64,000 nucleotides of DNA, from NCBI GenBank assembly GCA_036365515.1, contig CM070874.1, positions 46,623,083-46,687,082 of the forward strand, read 5' to 3'. Shown here piece after piece: positions 37,481 to 49,993 of this stretch. Made by a program: the position numbers and the translations under genes. A model generated the notes under the pieces. That model was not told the origin of the DNA and searched no databases. It saw only the letters and a program-made list of their open reading frames with translations. The stretch's first letter is position 1. Each line of letters begins with the position of its first letter. The DNA is from Torymus aiolomorphi. Its lineage: Eukaryota; Arthropoda; Insecta; Hymenoptera; Torymidae.

Positions 37481-39769
37481 TTATTTTTTCTTTTCTTTGA
37501 AGTACTCGAAGTTTTTAAGTTTTGTTTGGTCCAGTTTGGTGATGTTTCTGTCATAGACTAGTTCGATCGCATCATAATTATTTGGGTTGTATTTAATTTT
37601 CTTATCTCTACAGTTTCGTGGGACATGGTAGAGTAGTGGAGTGTTTTGTTTACCTACAATGTAATGATTCAAGTCCAGGTAGAGGAAGCAGTCAGGTGGC
37701 ACAAATCCATTGTTACATGTTCCGGCATAGTAATTGTCGTTTGGGAAGAAAGGGCCGAATATTAGGCTATTGTCTTTTGTATTTAGGGCTTTTTTAACGT
37801 GTTTTCTTATTAAGTATATAATAAAGACATCGATTCTTGGGGCTTGTGCGATTATATAAATTTTCTTGTTTTTTATGCGCTTTTTAAAGTTTTCTTCTGG
37901 TTCTCTGTATAGGCCCAGGCAGGCTTTCAGGCATTTTCTTTAAAAAAAACGGAACTTTTCCATCTTGCAGGCTCCAATGTTGAACCATGTTGGGCAGGCG
38001 TAGGTCAGGATCGGTCTGATTATAAATAGGTAAGCTATTATCTTGGCTCTAGGTTCGAGGTCTCTGGAGTAAAATAGATTGTGAAGGCTATTGAAGAAGT
38101 TACTTGCTTTATTTAGTTGTATATAGGTGTGGGTGTTAAACCTTAAGAGGTCGTCGATGTTTACTCCTAAGTACCTGACAATCCTTTTATGGGGGATGTT
38201 GGTAATAGATATGTCGTGGTCTTGAATTGCGAACTTGTTCCAGTTTTTACAGGAGTTCTTTGAATGGTTTCTTACGGGTTTCCTAAATAGTATGGTCTCG
38301 CATTTACTAGCGTTGATTTTTAGTTTCCAATTCCGGTAGTATTGTTTAATTTTAGAATATAGTTCTTGTAGTTTATTTTGTATATAGTCCAGGTTTTTAT
38401 TAGCTACGTATACGATCAGATCGTCGGCAAAGGCTAGAGCGTATTGGTCTTTACCGTTGTTGAGGTCGAAGAGTTTTAGGGTGTCAGCGTTATAGTAGTT
38501 AAACAGCGAGGGTGAATTCACGGTGCCTTGCTGTAGGCCTCTGGTGATGGTGAAGGTCTTATTGGAGATGCGATCGTTTAGGTGTACTTTAAATTTTCTA
38601 TCGGTTATCATATGATGGTTAATTTTAATAGGAGGTCTGGGAGATTATATTTGTGGAGCTTGTAAATCAGGCCATCGTGCCAGATTGAATCGAAGGCTTT
38701 TCTGAGGTCTATAAGACCAGCGTCGGTCATTTCGTTTTTGGATAAATGCCAGTTAATGTCACTTAATAGTTTCGTAATAGCGTGGATTGTGGAATGATTA
38801 GCCTTAAATCCAAATTGGAAATCCGGAACTATATCGTTGATGGTGGTGTGTTTCACTAGCTGTCTGTTGATAATTTTCTCCAAGATTTTACTAATTACTG
38901 GTAGCAAGCTGATATGTCGTAAATTATCTAGAGTGGATTCTTTATCTTGTTTCTTTTTTAATACTATAAGTTTGGCTAGTTTCCAGGCCGATGGGAAGTA
39001 GCCATTATTTAGGATAATCCTTTATGAGTTTAATTGTTATTTTTTTAAGTATAATGTTCGGGATGGCATCAACTCCTGATGATGTTTTGTTACTCATATT
39101 TTTAATTAGAGTGGAGACTTCCTTAGTTGTGGTAAATGCGATTCCTGCGTCTGTGATGTAGGGTTGGTAGCTTTGTTGGAGGTGCTGAATATTGCAGATG
39201 GTTTGAGGTTATTTAGTTTGTTTTTTTTTATTTCGTCTGTTTTTTTATTAACTATATTGTCGAGTGTTGAGGAGCTGTTATCATCTTTTGAATTTATCAT
39301 TTCGAAATACGAACCGATGACGTTTGGTAAGTTTTCAGCATTATCTATATTTTTTTTCCGTTTATAGTTATAAGGTCTGTGGGGTCTATGTTGTTTTTTG
39401 CGAGAAGGTGTAGGTCAAAGTCGTTTACTAAGATGTTGTCTAATATATTTTTTTTTTCTGAATAGTTTGTTTAGTTCCGGGAAAAAGTTGGCCGAGTCTC
39501 TGTAATTTATGTTTTTAATCTCGTTGTGCCAGTAGTTTTTAACATTTTTGTTGAATTCTACTTTAATCTTGTGTTTGATGTCTTTCATGTGATCTTTTAG
39601 TTCTAATATTTTTATTTGATTTACGGTATTATTATTGCGAAGTAGTTTATGAATGTCGGTTTGGATTTTTTTTTCTTTTTGTACAGTGTTTCAAGTCTAT
39701 TGTTTATATATTTATGTGTGGAAGTTTTAGGTTTGGCGCGTGGGGAGATTTCGTTTATCGTTTCATATA
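37481..39769 (-). pseudogene. LINE 2 reverse transcriptase and C-terminal region
   Basis: Decayed ORF2 downstream of the MITE. Visible in order on the minus strand: linker beginning ETINEISPRAKPKT (39767 down); finger-palm start (GYFPSAWKLAKLIVLKKK, near 39000-38960); LRHISLLPVISKILEKII; LIDLRKAFDSIWHDGL (about 38720-38675); a break at 38611-38608; TRGLQQGTVNSPSLFNYY; the catalytic FADDLIVYV (about 38430-38400); RIVRYLGVNID; ILTYACPTWFNIGACKMEKF; then a frame break in the A-run at about 37945 and a C-terminal tail to a stop at 37481. Catalytic Asp-Asp is kept. At least two frameshifts and other stops make it a pseudogene. The FADD motif and tail fit the I/Jockey/LOA group; the exact clade is not resolved. 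Confidence 0.85.
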
Positions 39770-40293
39770 TGAGGCGTTTCACGTCAACTGCCCCAGCGCG
39801 CGGCGCGCGAGCCCCAAATCGTGCTATTTGTAACTCATGTTTATGATACTAAAATGTACTTAAAAAAATTGTTTGGTAAGCGTTTTCGACGTATTTTTTC
39901 CTCAGCTTTCCAATGAGGTAGGCAGTTTTTCCGAAATTTTCTATTTTCACCTTCAAAAAGTACAAAACATGTTATATCTCAAAAAGTGTATTTTTGATAT
40001 TTTTTTTTACCCTCTAGATCGAAAGCTGAGCATTTTTTACGTAGGAAAGGATATTTTCCAAAGAGTGCCCGAGATGTTTTCTGCGAGAAATAGAATGCGA
40101 AAGAGTTTTTGAAGATGAAAATGGAAAATTTCGAAAAAATGCCTACATCATTGGAAAGTTGAGGAAAAAATACGTCGCTAACGCTTATCAAACAATTTTT
40201 TAAGTACATTTTAGTATCATAAATATGAGTTAGAAATAGCACGATTTGGGGTTCGCGCGCCGCACACTGGGGCAGTTGACGTGAAACGCCTCA
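39770..40293. mobile_element. 524-bp MITE with ~190-bp TIRs and TA target duplication
   Basis: The ends read TGAGGCGTTTCACGTCAACTG inverted, and the arms match for about 190 bp (39770-39960 against 40293-40105) with scattered differences, leaving about 145 bp of unique centre. It is flanked by TA at 39768-39769 and 40294-40295. Removing the element plus one TA joins the LINE endonuclease frame to the downstream linker without a shift (QKCI-YETINEI). TA duplication and TIRs suggest a Tc1/mariner-type parent, but no transposase is present. Open frames inside it are chance. Confidence 0.85.
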
Positions 40294-41063
40294 TATACAT
40301 TTTTGTAGGATGTTTATGTGGTTGTCTATTTCGTCATTGGTTAGGTTTTTGTCCACCGGGATAGTAGAGTTGTATTTATGGTTTAGTGTGTTTTGGAATC
40401 TTTTCCAGTTAGTATTTTTATATATTATAGGTGCCCTATCGTGTTCTAGTTTTATAAGATCTAGTTTTTCATATTGGAATTCGATTACTAGACCAATAGC
40501 TTTGTGGTCGCTTTCATAATTATGTGTTTTTAGTTTTTTGTTTTGTAGGAGTAGCCTATGATCTGTAAGAGCTAAATCTATAAATGCGTCCGAGCTAACA
40601 AAGGTAGGTTTAGAGGCTGTTATCGTTCTTATTCTAAATTCAATGTCGTTTTTCTCAATCCAGTTTATTAGGTCCCTGCCAATGCTGTTAATAGTTGAAT
40701 CCCCCAACATTGTGTGTCTAGAGTTTAAGTCTATTAGCACATAGGCATTGTTGATTTCGTTTAGCTTTAGGGCTTTAAAAATATGGTCTAGTTCATGCTG
40801 AATATTATTTGTAGGTTTGGGAGGAATGTACGTACCGATTATAAAAAGGTTTTTGCTATTGTGTTTTATTTTTATGATTGTCGTTTCAATAGTTTTTAAG
40901 TTTGTTAGTCTAGTGACCATGTAGAGGATTGAGCTGTTAACCGCGATGACAGTGTCACCTCCTTCATTCAACACCCTGTCGTTTCTGATTATGTCGTAGT
41001 TTGCTAACTTAAATCTATGCTTACAATTCAGTCTTGTCTCACTTATAGCTAATATATCTACTT
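40294..41063 (-). pseudogene. LINE 2 endonuclease
   Basis: Minus-strand fragment of the LINE endonuclease. It starts at the hAT boundary with KVDILAISETRLN, continues through NEGGDTVIAV, LFIIGTYIPP, AYVLIDLNSRHTMLG (where the family usually has a GDFN-type motif), SSDAFIDLALT and YESDHKAIGLVIEF (the catalytic SDH motif), and ends at the MITE (ILQKCI). The frame is open from 40974 to 40291. The substitution of GDFN by LIDLNSRH is ordinary for this LINE group. It belongs with the reverse transcriptase at 37481-39769 and ORF1 at 49994-51682. Confidence 0.85.
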
Positions 41064-41216
41064 TAGTGGCGTCAACAGCTTATTTGACGACGTCTGGATG
41101 CACGCGCTAGTATAGGAAAATTAAAAAAAAAAAAAAAAAAAAGGGTGAATGAAAACTACAACAAGCAAAGATAAATAAATACATAAAGTTTTAAAAATAT
41201 TTATTTATAATCAATT

Positions 41217-43796
41217 TCAATAATTTAAGGCGAATGTTTGCTGTCTAATATTGTGCTTTAATATGAAAGTATCTAAGGCCTTTTCGATATCAATTTCATC
41301 TGCCAGATCACTGTAAACATGTAACATGCTAATGTTATTTAAACGATCTTGTAACATGGTGAACCTTAAATAATTTTTTAATCTCTTGAGTGCTGAAAAA
41401 GAGCGCTCATTAGAGCAAGACGATGTAGGTACAGTAAGGAGAAGTTTCGCTAATTTAGTTACTTGCGAAAAAATTATCTTGGCTTCAGGTTTATATTGTA
41501 AATATAATACTATATCTTTAAAGTTTAATTTTTTCGAATTATTTATATTTTTTGTAGGGATATATTTTAAGTCAGCACTTGTTTTTTCTTTAGACTTTTT
41601 TGATTTTTTCGTAGAATTATCTGTCTTTAAGTGTTCTAAGTATGATTTATACCCTTCATCTTCATTAATCGTTATAAGTAATAAGTCTCTTTCGTTTTTC
41701 AATCTTTGGTCATCTAACTGATCAGATTCTTGCTTTTGTGAATTGCTAGGATTTAAATTATAAAAATTAGTTATAATTGTTGCATCAGTATCCTCACTGC
41801 CAGTGATAAACTTTTCGAATTTGTTTAATAAAATCATTGCTTCACTTTCAAATCTACTTTGTAGTGATCCAATTGTCGTATCAATTATTTCAAAATAGGT
41901 TTTTCTGTAAAATTCTTCTGATGTCGAGAACGTATGTATCATATTTGCTTTTGTATATTCGTATCGTTTTGGGGGATTTTTTTGTCTTTTTAAAACAGGT
42001 TTTTCTACACCGATATTTTCAGCAAGTTGTGTAACATCTTTCCAAATTTCTGAAAATATTTTTTCATTTCTCATATTCTTAATATTTTCCAAAACTGCCT
42101 GTACACTAGCATATGATTCATTGAAACAAAGATCTTTCCATTGTAGCTCTTGATTAAGAATTTCCACTTGATCAAAAATGATAATAACAATGGATAAAAT
42201 GAAATAAAATTCAAATGAAAATAAAGCTTTCAAAAAACCTTTGGCTTTAGCTAATACAGTTGAATCAACATTCAAGTCGTGTGTCAATTCTTCAAAAAAA
42301 AATTATTGTAGAATTATAATTATCTTTATCTAATACTCATTTTATAGACTTGATACGCACAGTAAATCTGAAATTTAAAATTTATTTTTTAGAAACATAA
42401 TTTTTTATTACAATATAATTTATTTTAAACGACAGAAAATAAATTGAAAATATAATTTAGTGAAATACTTAAGAAAATTTAAAATTAAAAGCGTACCTTG
42501 TAGGGCAGTACTGTTTTAAAAGTAGCGCATCTTGTGTTTTAATATTTTTGAATTCATTCAGCCTTTTTGGCGAATCCCTAATAAAATTAATCATATCTTT
42601 AATTAATCCAATAATATTTCTCACTTGTGCAATCTGTTCCAAGGAATCTTGTACACATAGACTTAAAGTATGTACGCAACAGTGGACATATATCGCACGA
42701 GGTTCTACTTCGCGGATTCTGGTTTGCAATCCTGTTATTTGACCACTTACGTTGCTAGCACCATCATAACATTGGCCCCTCAAACAATAAATATCTAGTT
42801 CTAAATCTTTAAAAAAATTGATAACTAATGTAAACAAAGTAGCAGATTTGGTATTTGAAGTATCGAAAAATCCCATGAAATATTCATTTACACATAAGTT
42901 GTCATCTACGGTTCTTAAACAAATCGACACTTGCTCAAGCCTACTAATATCTGAAGTCTCGTCAAGCATGATAGAATAATACTTGGCTTCTTTTATTTCC
43001 GAGATAATTTTCGTTCTTATTTCTTCAGTTAGCAAATCGAGAATCTCATTAACGATGGTGTTGTGAAGCCATTTATATCCTTCACGATTCATCCAAGCCT
43101 TTAATTCAAGAATATCTTTAGATCGTAAAGTTAAAAGTTGATGAAGGTTTGATTTGTTTTCTTCGTGACCACGTAAAGCAAGCCCCTGCTTTGCTAAATA
43201 AAGTATAGATGTAAATATTTTATGTAAAGCAAAGCGATTATTTTTCATTTCTTGTTTTTTTGCTGTAGATAAATGCTCTGCAATAGTTGGTTTCTGTAAA
43301 TTTAGTTTCGATACTACAGCAGCTCTATGCATTTCACTAATCTCATGAGACCGAAAAGCTCCGGGAGCATTTTTAAATGTTCGAAAACCATCATCTACAA
43401 AAGCTTTTCTAGATATTTGACTACATTGATTCGAAGGTAGAGGTACTTGTTTATTTACAGCTTCAGTACACACATCGCAAATTATAGCTTTTTTAATCTT
43501 ATCGTAATATATCCAATTAAACTTTTTTTTCCACTCATTGAAATTTTTAGGTTTAGCTACAAAAAATTTTTTAAGTGTCATAAGCAAATATATTAAACTT
43601 TCACTTTTTAAGTACGCATAAATAGTAACTTACTAGAACCAGTTTTGTTTACATTCGTATCATTTTCCATAACCTTATTCGTAACTTCTACAATATCTTG
43701 TTCTGCATGTGTAGTATTACTTGACGCAGTCGAAGTACTAACTGTGTTAATTTGTGAAGTTTTCTTTATTGCCCCTCTTGTTACATATTTATCCAT
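41217..43796 (-). pseudogene. hAT transposase with TTF-type zinc finger, three exons, broken
   Basis: DDE-type transposase of the hAT superfamily, related to ZMYM/KIAA1586-like proteins. Exons on the minus strand: 43796-43634, 43556-42497 and 42367-41217, with GT-AG introns of 77 and 129 nt. Exon 2 begins with a TTF-type finger (W-x-C-D-V-C, HEISEMHRAAV) and continues into the catalytic domain (YYSIMLDETSDIS with a first Asp; LRGQCYDGASNVSG; YVHCCVHTLSLCVQD). The second splice joins CPTR to FTVRIKSIK. A TGA follows at once, then a frame change in a T-run near 42290, after which the frame continues to the dimerisation domain (VPTSSCSNERSFSALKRLKNYLR, about 41430-41365). The copy therefore cannot make a full transposase. 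The first exon (MDKYVTRGAIKK) is low complexity. Splicing is inferred. Confidence 0.85.
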
Positions 43797-46334
43797 GATT
43801 TCTCTTAATACTGCGAACTGCGAGCTGCGAAAGAATCATGCTCACACACAGACAGTGGCCCAAGTTTCACTTATCACAAGGAAAAAAGTACGCGCACTAC
43901 GTTTACGGATCGTGTACGGAAAAAACTGAGACAGCTCTAAGTCTAATTACGGTGTCAATCTCAACATGACCGTTACGCTGACAAGGAAGGTACCCCAAGT
44001 GTAAGTCGCCGATTTGAACGATATTGCAATATGTTGTAGTACATTAAAAAATAAGAGACACGTATTTTTTTACGTACTTTTAGACACTTTAAGGGGGTGA
44101 AATCTACCCCTAAAGTTCACCCTCAAAAACAGTTTTTTTCAAATATTTCAAAAACGAATAAAGCTAGTTTAATGAAACCGACGCCAAAAGTTGTAGAATA
44201 AAAAAACCTTCAAAACAGCATTACTTTCAATTTTAAAGGTAGCAACCCCTATTTTTTTTTCAAGAAAACTAAGCTTTTCTCATCAATTTTCAGCTATAAA
44301 AATTACAATAAATTATATATCGCCTCAAAACAGATTTCATTTAAAAGAAAATTAAAAAATAAAGTTGACCTGTCTCGTGGTTTTGGCCAAAATTATTTTT
44401 TAGAGGGTAACTACCCCTTATTTTTATTTTGTTCATTATTTCAGAAATAAATAAAGATACCTTAATAAAACTAACGCTAAAAATCTTAAAATTAAAAAGG
44501 CCATAAATCTGCATAACTTTCAATTTTAAGGGTAGCAACCCCTATTTTTTTAAAGGAAATTAAGTTTTTTATCAATTTTCAGCTATAAAAATTACAATAA
44601 ATATATCTCTTTAAAAATCATTCCATTGAAAAGATTGACCATAAAATTTTGACCAATAACACAGACAAACGCTATGTAATTTTAGCGCTTTCGGGCAATA
44701 CGAAATACTAATTTATCATTAATTTTGCAAAATTAGTTTGGTTAAACTACTTGTTTAAACGGATTATTGTAAAGCTTTTTCGAAAAACTAATTTTGACTT
44801 GAATTCCACAAGAAAAGTAACATGTTTATTTAAACGTTTATATGTTGTAGTCAACCAAAAAACGAAAAATATTTATATTTTTTATCTGTGAATAATACAT
44901 TTTATAGGGGTGCAAATCATCCCCGGAAGTTCATTATGTTCTTACTTCCCTTTATTATATTTTATGTATTATTATAAATACTTCGTCAAAGGCAATCGTA
45001 CCGTTTTGATACGTGATAAATAAAGCATTAAAAAAAAAAATTAATGTGTGTGTGCGTGTGTGTACGTGGATGTAAGTGATTTTTATGCAGTAAATAAGAG
45101 TAATCGCTGATTGTGAATGAGAAAATAATATGTTATTGTTATGTTATTATGAGGCGGATATTTATAGATTGGTGATTTAACTCGTAGTTTCATATATTGC
45201 TGGCAAACATTGTATTTATAAATCGGTAGAGTTCCAGTCGTGCAGTGTTGTTTTGTGAAAGTGGTTATTTCTACAATATTGTGGCTGTGATATTGCGTCA
45301 ATTCATTTTTTTTAATGTCAGCAGCACTACAAAACTACAGGTAAATGTCTATTTATATATCAGATCTAATGCATTAATTGCAAGAATTTCGTATCTGTCT
45401 ATACGAAACTATTTATTTATATCTATTTATATCTTTTATAGGCGTTGTTTTAGTTTTTATTTTTCTCTAGATGATATCTTTTATAGGATGGAATATCTAT
45501 TTATAGGCTTTAATAAAATTATAACAGCTTTTCAAAATTATATTTTGCGTTATTTTTAATGAACATATTAGAAAGTATGCAATTTCGTACATTGTTACAT
45601 TTTTTGGAGATACATTTGACGTTATAGAGCACAAATAGTTTAAATTGATTTTTCTTTAATTTTAAAGATTTAAAAAATCCTGATTTATAAGTGCATAAAG
45701 TATTTTTAATATTTTTACGAAAATTAAAAAATGTATCAAAATATACTTTATTGTGTATACTGTATTGTTTACTTTCTGTTATTAACAAAATTATAGACTC
45801 CTGATTCAATTTTTAGCCAAAATTGTATACGGTTCCTTTACTATTAGATGTTTTATAAATAATAAATTTTACATACAAATAATAATTTTAAATAACTAAA
45901 TCTTAATTTTAATAAATCTAAATTAACAGGCATTGTGCAATACATCTTATCGATTACTGTTTACAAATTTAAAAAAAACTCGAGATTACCTTCTTTTCAT
46001 TTTAATCAAGCGCTTTAGTAAAGAAATATACAGATACGATATTCTTAATAGATTCTTAACAGGATGGCCCAAAGTATAAATATTTGTTTTATTTGTACGT
46101 GTCGCCTTTTTAAATGCAACATTATTATCTTGTGAAAATATGGTATTTTTTTAATATTTAAACAAATATTTCCCGGTAAAAAGACATTGGTCGCATGATG
46201 GCGTACATCAGTAAAAGCGTACAACGTACAACGTACAAAGCTTCCTCATTGAGAAATAGCTATGTTCTCGCAACATAGTAATGTAACGTTTAGAGGGGTG
46301 ACGCATACAAATTAAAAAATGTTTTTATTTTCAG

Positions 46335-48008
46335 CATTCTATATATGTGTGTTGTAAAGATACTATTTCTGTATGCAATTATTCTTATAAATGTTTGATT
46401 ATTTTAGCACTCAAAATGAAAATTAATCCTCTGAATGTTATTAATTTGCTGCTTGCCTATTTCCAAACACTTGATATTGAAGATAGCCCTTATAATATTA
46501 AAGAAATAGAAATAAAAGACCATTTCCAAATGATACTGTTAGATTTAATGGAATCGTCTAATAGCATAGATGTTATAATGGAAAAATCGTTGGATTTTCA
46601 AGAAGAACATACACTTCCTTACTATCCTGAATTACCTACGGATCAATGTACAGGACATGAAGAACCATTGAGTTTTGAATACAAAAAAAGGGCTGTAGAA
46701 TATTGGAGAAGTGGAAAAACAAAAAAGAATTTATCGCTTAAAACAGTTCAAAACAGATTCAGGAAAGTCAGTTCTGAAACACAGTTACATCGCTGGGCTC
46801 ACCAAATCAATCAAGGTGGAACTTACCGAGAAAAAATTGCAAGAATTTGCGATTTCACACTAGAAAATTTTAAAGCTGCTACTGAAGCTGGATTAATAAT
46901 TCATGACAACGATTTAAGAAGATGGGCTCTACAAGCACGAAAATTAATCGGAAATGAGGACGTAAGATTTACAGCTTCAAAACATTGGCTTTCAAAATTT
47001 AAAAACACCCATAGAATTGTTTCTCGAAAAATTAATAAATTTATCACAAAAAAAAGTATAGAAAATAGAAATGATTTGCATAAAAAAGAAGTAGAATTCG
47101 TAACAGAAGTCAAACAATTGATTAATCAAATAGGCGCTGACAATACATATAATTCAGACCAGTCTGGTTTTCAGTTGGAAATGCATTCTGGTCGATCTCT
47201 TGCTTTTGAAGGAGAAAAGAAATTACAGTGCCTTGTACAGTCGGTCACATCAACAACTCATAGCTATACTGTACAGCCGACAATTTCAGCCACAGGCAAG
47301 TTACTATCACCATTATTTTTAGTATTAAAGGAACGAAGCGGAGAATTTGGACCAATTGTCTCACAAAATTTGTTTGTGCCTACAAACGTATATGTTACAT
47401 CCTCGACATCTGGAAAACTTAATTCAGGTAAAATCACGTTCTATTAATTTCTAAAAATAAAACGTTAATTATTTCGGAAGACACATTTAAATAAAATCAA
47501 AATTTGTAGAACTCTTTAAGGCGTGGTTAAAAGAGGTATATTTTCCTCAATTGTACAGGAAGTTACGCCACACGATAAAACACTACATCTCAAAATGATA
47601 CCTACAGGAACGACTGGAAACATACAGCCGTTAGATGTATGTGGATTCCGCACATGGAAGAACTATGTTAAACATTTTTCAGACCATGTTTTGCTCATAG
47701 ACGAAGACCTAAATTTACATTTGAGAAATAATATAATTAAATTACAGTCTTTGGTTCATAACCAATTTTCATCTCCACGATATGAAAATCTATTTAAATA
47801 TTCGTGGTATAAAAGTGGGTATCTTGTGAATCGACCAGGAGATTTCGATGACCCCGTAAGTTTCAGTTTGGGAGATTCCTGTGTAACGCATTGTGAGATC
47901 AATGGTTGTAATAATGTTGCAATTGTTAGATGTTCGTCGTGTAAAAAATCTTTATGCTTAAAACACTTTTTTGAAGAATATCATTATTGTACAACTTACA
48001 ATCCATAA
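46335..48008 (+). pseudogene. DDE transposase (Zator/pogo-like) with internal deletion
   Basis: The plus-strand gene likely starts at ATG 46416 (MKINPLNVINLL); a TTTTCAG at 46328-46334 could be an upstream acceptor. Residues include a DNA-binding-type region (LKTVQNRFRKVSSETQLHRWAHQI; TASKHWLSKFKNTHRIVSRK) and the first catalytic Asp in YNSDQSGFQLEMHSGR. A GT-AG intron of 82 nt (47428-47509) joins LNS to ELFKAWLKEVYFPQL. Near 47560 the frame jumps directly to TPHDKTLHLKMIPTGTTG and IQPLDVCGFRTWKNYVKHFSD. In related proteins a segment with the second catalytic Asp lies between these, so an internal deletion plus frameshift is inferred. The C-terminus has paired Cys/His (CEINGCNNVAIVRCSSCKK, CLKHFFEEYHYC), probably a zinc-binding tail. 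Stop at 48006-48008. Non-functional. Confidence 0.8.
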
Positions 48009-48279
48009 TGCCTCGAGCTATTCGACAAACAATTACTTTTTTGAGAATACTTTAAATTTTTTGTAGTAATAGTAATAATAAAACTTGTGTTGTTAAAACA
48101 AAAACCATATTTACATTAGTTATCATTTCATTTTGTATTTTTCTGGAACACGTAACTTTAATTTTTATTATTTTTTTGAAAAAAAATTAATCTCACTAAG
48201 TTTTGATTATTTACGCAATTTTTTCAGAAAAAAATAATAAACACATTTACCCTCCCTGCTAGAAAAAGTTAGTAGAAGT

Positions 48280-49240
48280 CGATAAAAATCGATAAGTTTC
48301 ACCATTGAAGTCAATAAAGTCTCTTAATTTCCTTAAAAAGAGAAAAATAGGGATTCCTACCCTTAAAATTGAGAGTGATACAGATTTATGGCCTTTTTAA
48401 TTTTAAGATTTTTAGCGTTAGTTTTATTAAGGTAGTTACCCCCTAAAAAATAATTTTGGTTAAAACCACGGGACAGGTCAACTTTATTTTTTTAATTTTC
48501 TTTAAAATGGAATCAGTTTTAAGGCGATATATAATTTATTATAATTTTTATAGCTGAAAATTGATGAAAAAAGCTTAGTTTTCTTGAAAAAAAATAGGGG
48601 TTGCTACCCTTAAAATAGAAAATAATGCTGTTTTGAAGCCTTTCTTATTTAAAATTTTTAGCGTTGGTTTTATTAAGGTATCTTTATTTATTTCTGAAAT
48701 AATGAACAAAAAATAAATAAGGGGTAGTTACCCCTAAAAAATAATTTTGGCCAAAACCACGAGACAGGTCAACTTTATTTTTTAATTTTCTTTTAAATGG
48801 AATCAGCTTTGAGGCGATATATAATTTATTGTAATTTTTATAGCTGAAAATTGATGAAAAAACTTAGTTTTCTTGAAAAAAAAATAGGGGTTGCTACCCT
48901 TAAAATTGGAAGTAATGCTGTTTTGAAGCCTTTCCTATTTTAAAATTTTTAGCGTTGGTTTTATTAAGTTATCTTTATTTATTTCTGAAATAATAAACAA
49001 AATATAAATAAGGGGTAGTTACCCCCTAAAAAATAATTTTGGCCAAAACCACGAGACAGGTCAACTTTATTTTTTAATTTTCTTTTAAATAGAATCAGTT
49101 TTGAGGTGATATATAATTTATTGTAATTTTTATAGCTGAAAATTGATGAAAAAAGCTTAGTTTTCTTGAAAAAAAATAGGGGTTGCTACGCTTAAAATTG
49201 AAAGTAATGCTGTTTTGAAGGTTTTTTTATTCTACAACTT
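48280..49240. repeat. ~295-bp subterminal tandem repeats of the DDE element
   Basis: About three to four head-to-tail copies of a ~295-bp unit, recognisable by GACAGGTCAACTTTATTTTT, GGGGTTGCTACCCTTAAAAT and AGCGTTGGTTTTATTAAG. The inverted left arm (44150-44650) has about two. Such subterminal repeats are commonly transposase binding regions (known for other superfamilies; inference here). Confidence 0.85.
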
Positions 49241-49993
49241 TTGGCGTCGGTTTCATTAAACTAGCTTTATTCGTTTTTGAAATATTTGAAAAAAACTGTT
49301 TTTGAGGGTGAACTTTAGGGGTAGATTTCACCCCCTTAAAGTGTCTATCAGCACGTAAAAAAAATACGTGTCTCTTATTTTTTAATGTACTACAACATAT
49401 TGCAATATCGTCCAAATCGGCGACTTACACTTGGGGTACCTTCCTTGTGAGAGAAAAAAAGCAAGAACAGCACTCGGATAAAAATAGCCTGAGCGCGACG
49501 ACCGATAGAGGTCACGTGACCGCTGTGTATGTTATTTCTGGCCGGTTTTTCGGTAGAAACTGCTTAACTCTCAAGATGGTATTGACTTTTTTTTCTCTTA
49601 GATAGGTGGCGCGTGCAGCCACTGCCGCAGACAACTCACACGTTTATGTATAGCTGCTATAGGTATTAGGTATACTCATGTTCGCTGCTGGCGCTTGAAA
49701 ACAAAACACCACCAAGTCGTCTCACGGTGACTAGCGGTAATGCGAGCTTGCCTTGTTTAATTCTTAATTGGTTTTCCCTTAAAGTAAACTAAATAAATTT
49801 CACTATTTCATGTCTGGATTTCCAGACATACTATTAGCTCACATCTGTATTCATCCAGACCATCCAGAGGATTGATGACGCCACTGAGTGTCTTCATATA
49901 AACATGGCTAGGTTATGTCTTCGGTAGTTCGCTCTTATAGAGTTTGCGTTCACCGCTGCGATGGTGAGTTTGTGTACAGGGTTTACTGGGCTA

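Larger units (their letters stand above)
43982..49447. mobile_element. 5.5-kb DDE transposon with long TIRs and 3-bp TGA duplication
   Basis: The ends are CAAGGAAGGTACCCCAAGTG inverted, flanked by TGA at 43979-43981 and 49448-49450. The inverted match is strong for over 600 bp (43982-44650 against 49447-48800). Both arms contain a ~295-bp subterminal repeat (REPEAT: AAAGTTGACCTGTCTCGTGG type), about two copies on the left and about four on the right. It carries a transposase gene at 46335-48008 on the plus strand. The 3-bp duplication and protein type suggest a Zator-like or pogo-related superfamily (inference). Positions 44660-46330 and 48050-48280 hold no gene. Confidence 0.85.
41064..49886. 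mobile_element. hAT transposon, split by a nested DDE transposon
   Basis: The termini are TAGTGGCGTCAACA on the left (41064) and, inverted, CAGTGGCGTCATCA at the right (ends 49886), with a further shared CTGGATG a little inside. CAGTGGCG termini are typical of hAT elements. The flanking octamers on the minus strand (AAGACACT and AAGTAGAT) match at only about half of the positions, so the 8-bp target duplication is degraded or uncertain. It carries a hAT transposase gene at 41217-43796 and an A20 tract near 41122-41141. A 5.5-kb element (43982-49447) is inserted in its 5' part; without it the hAT would be about 3.35 kb, a normal size. Confidence 0.75.
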
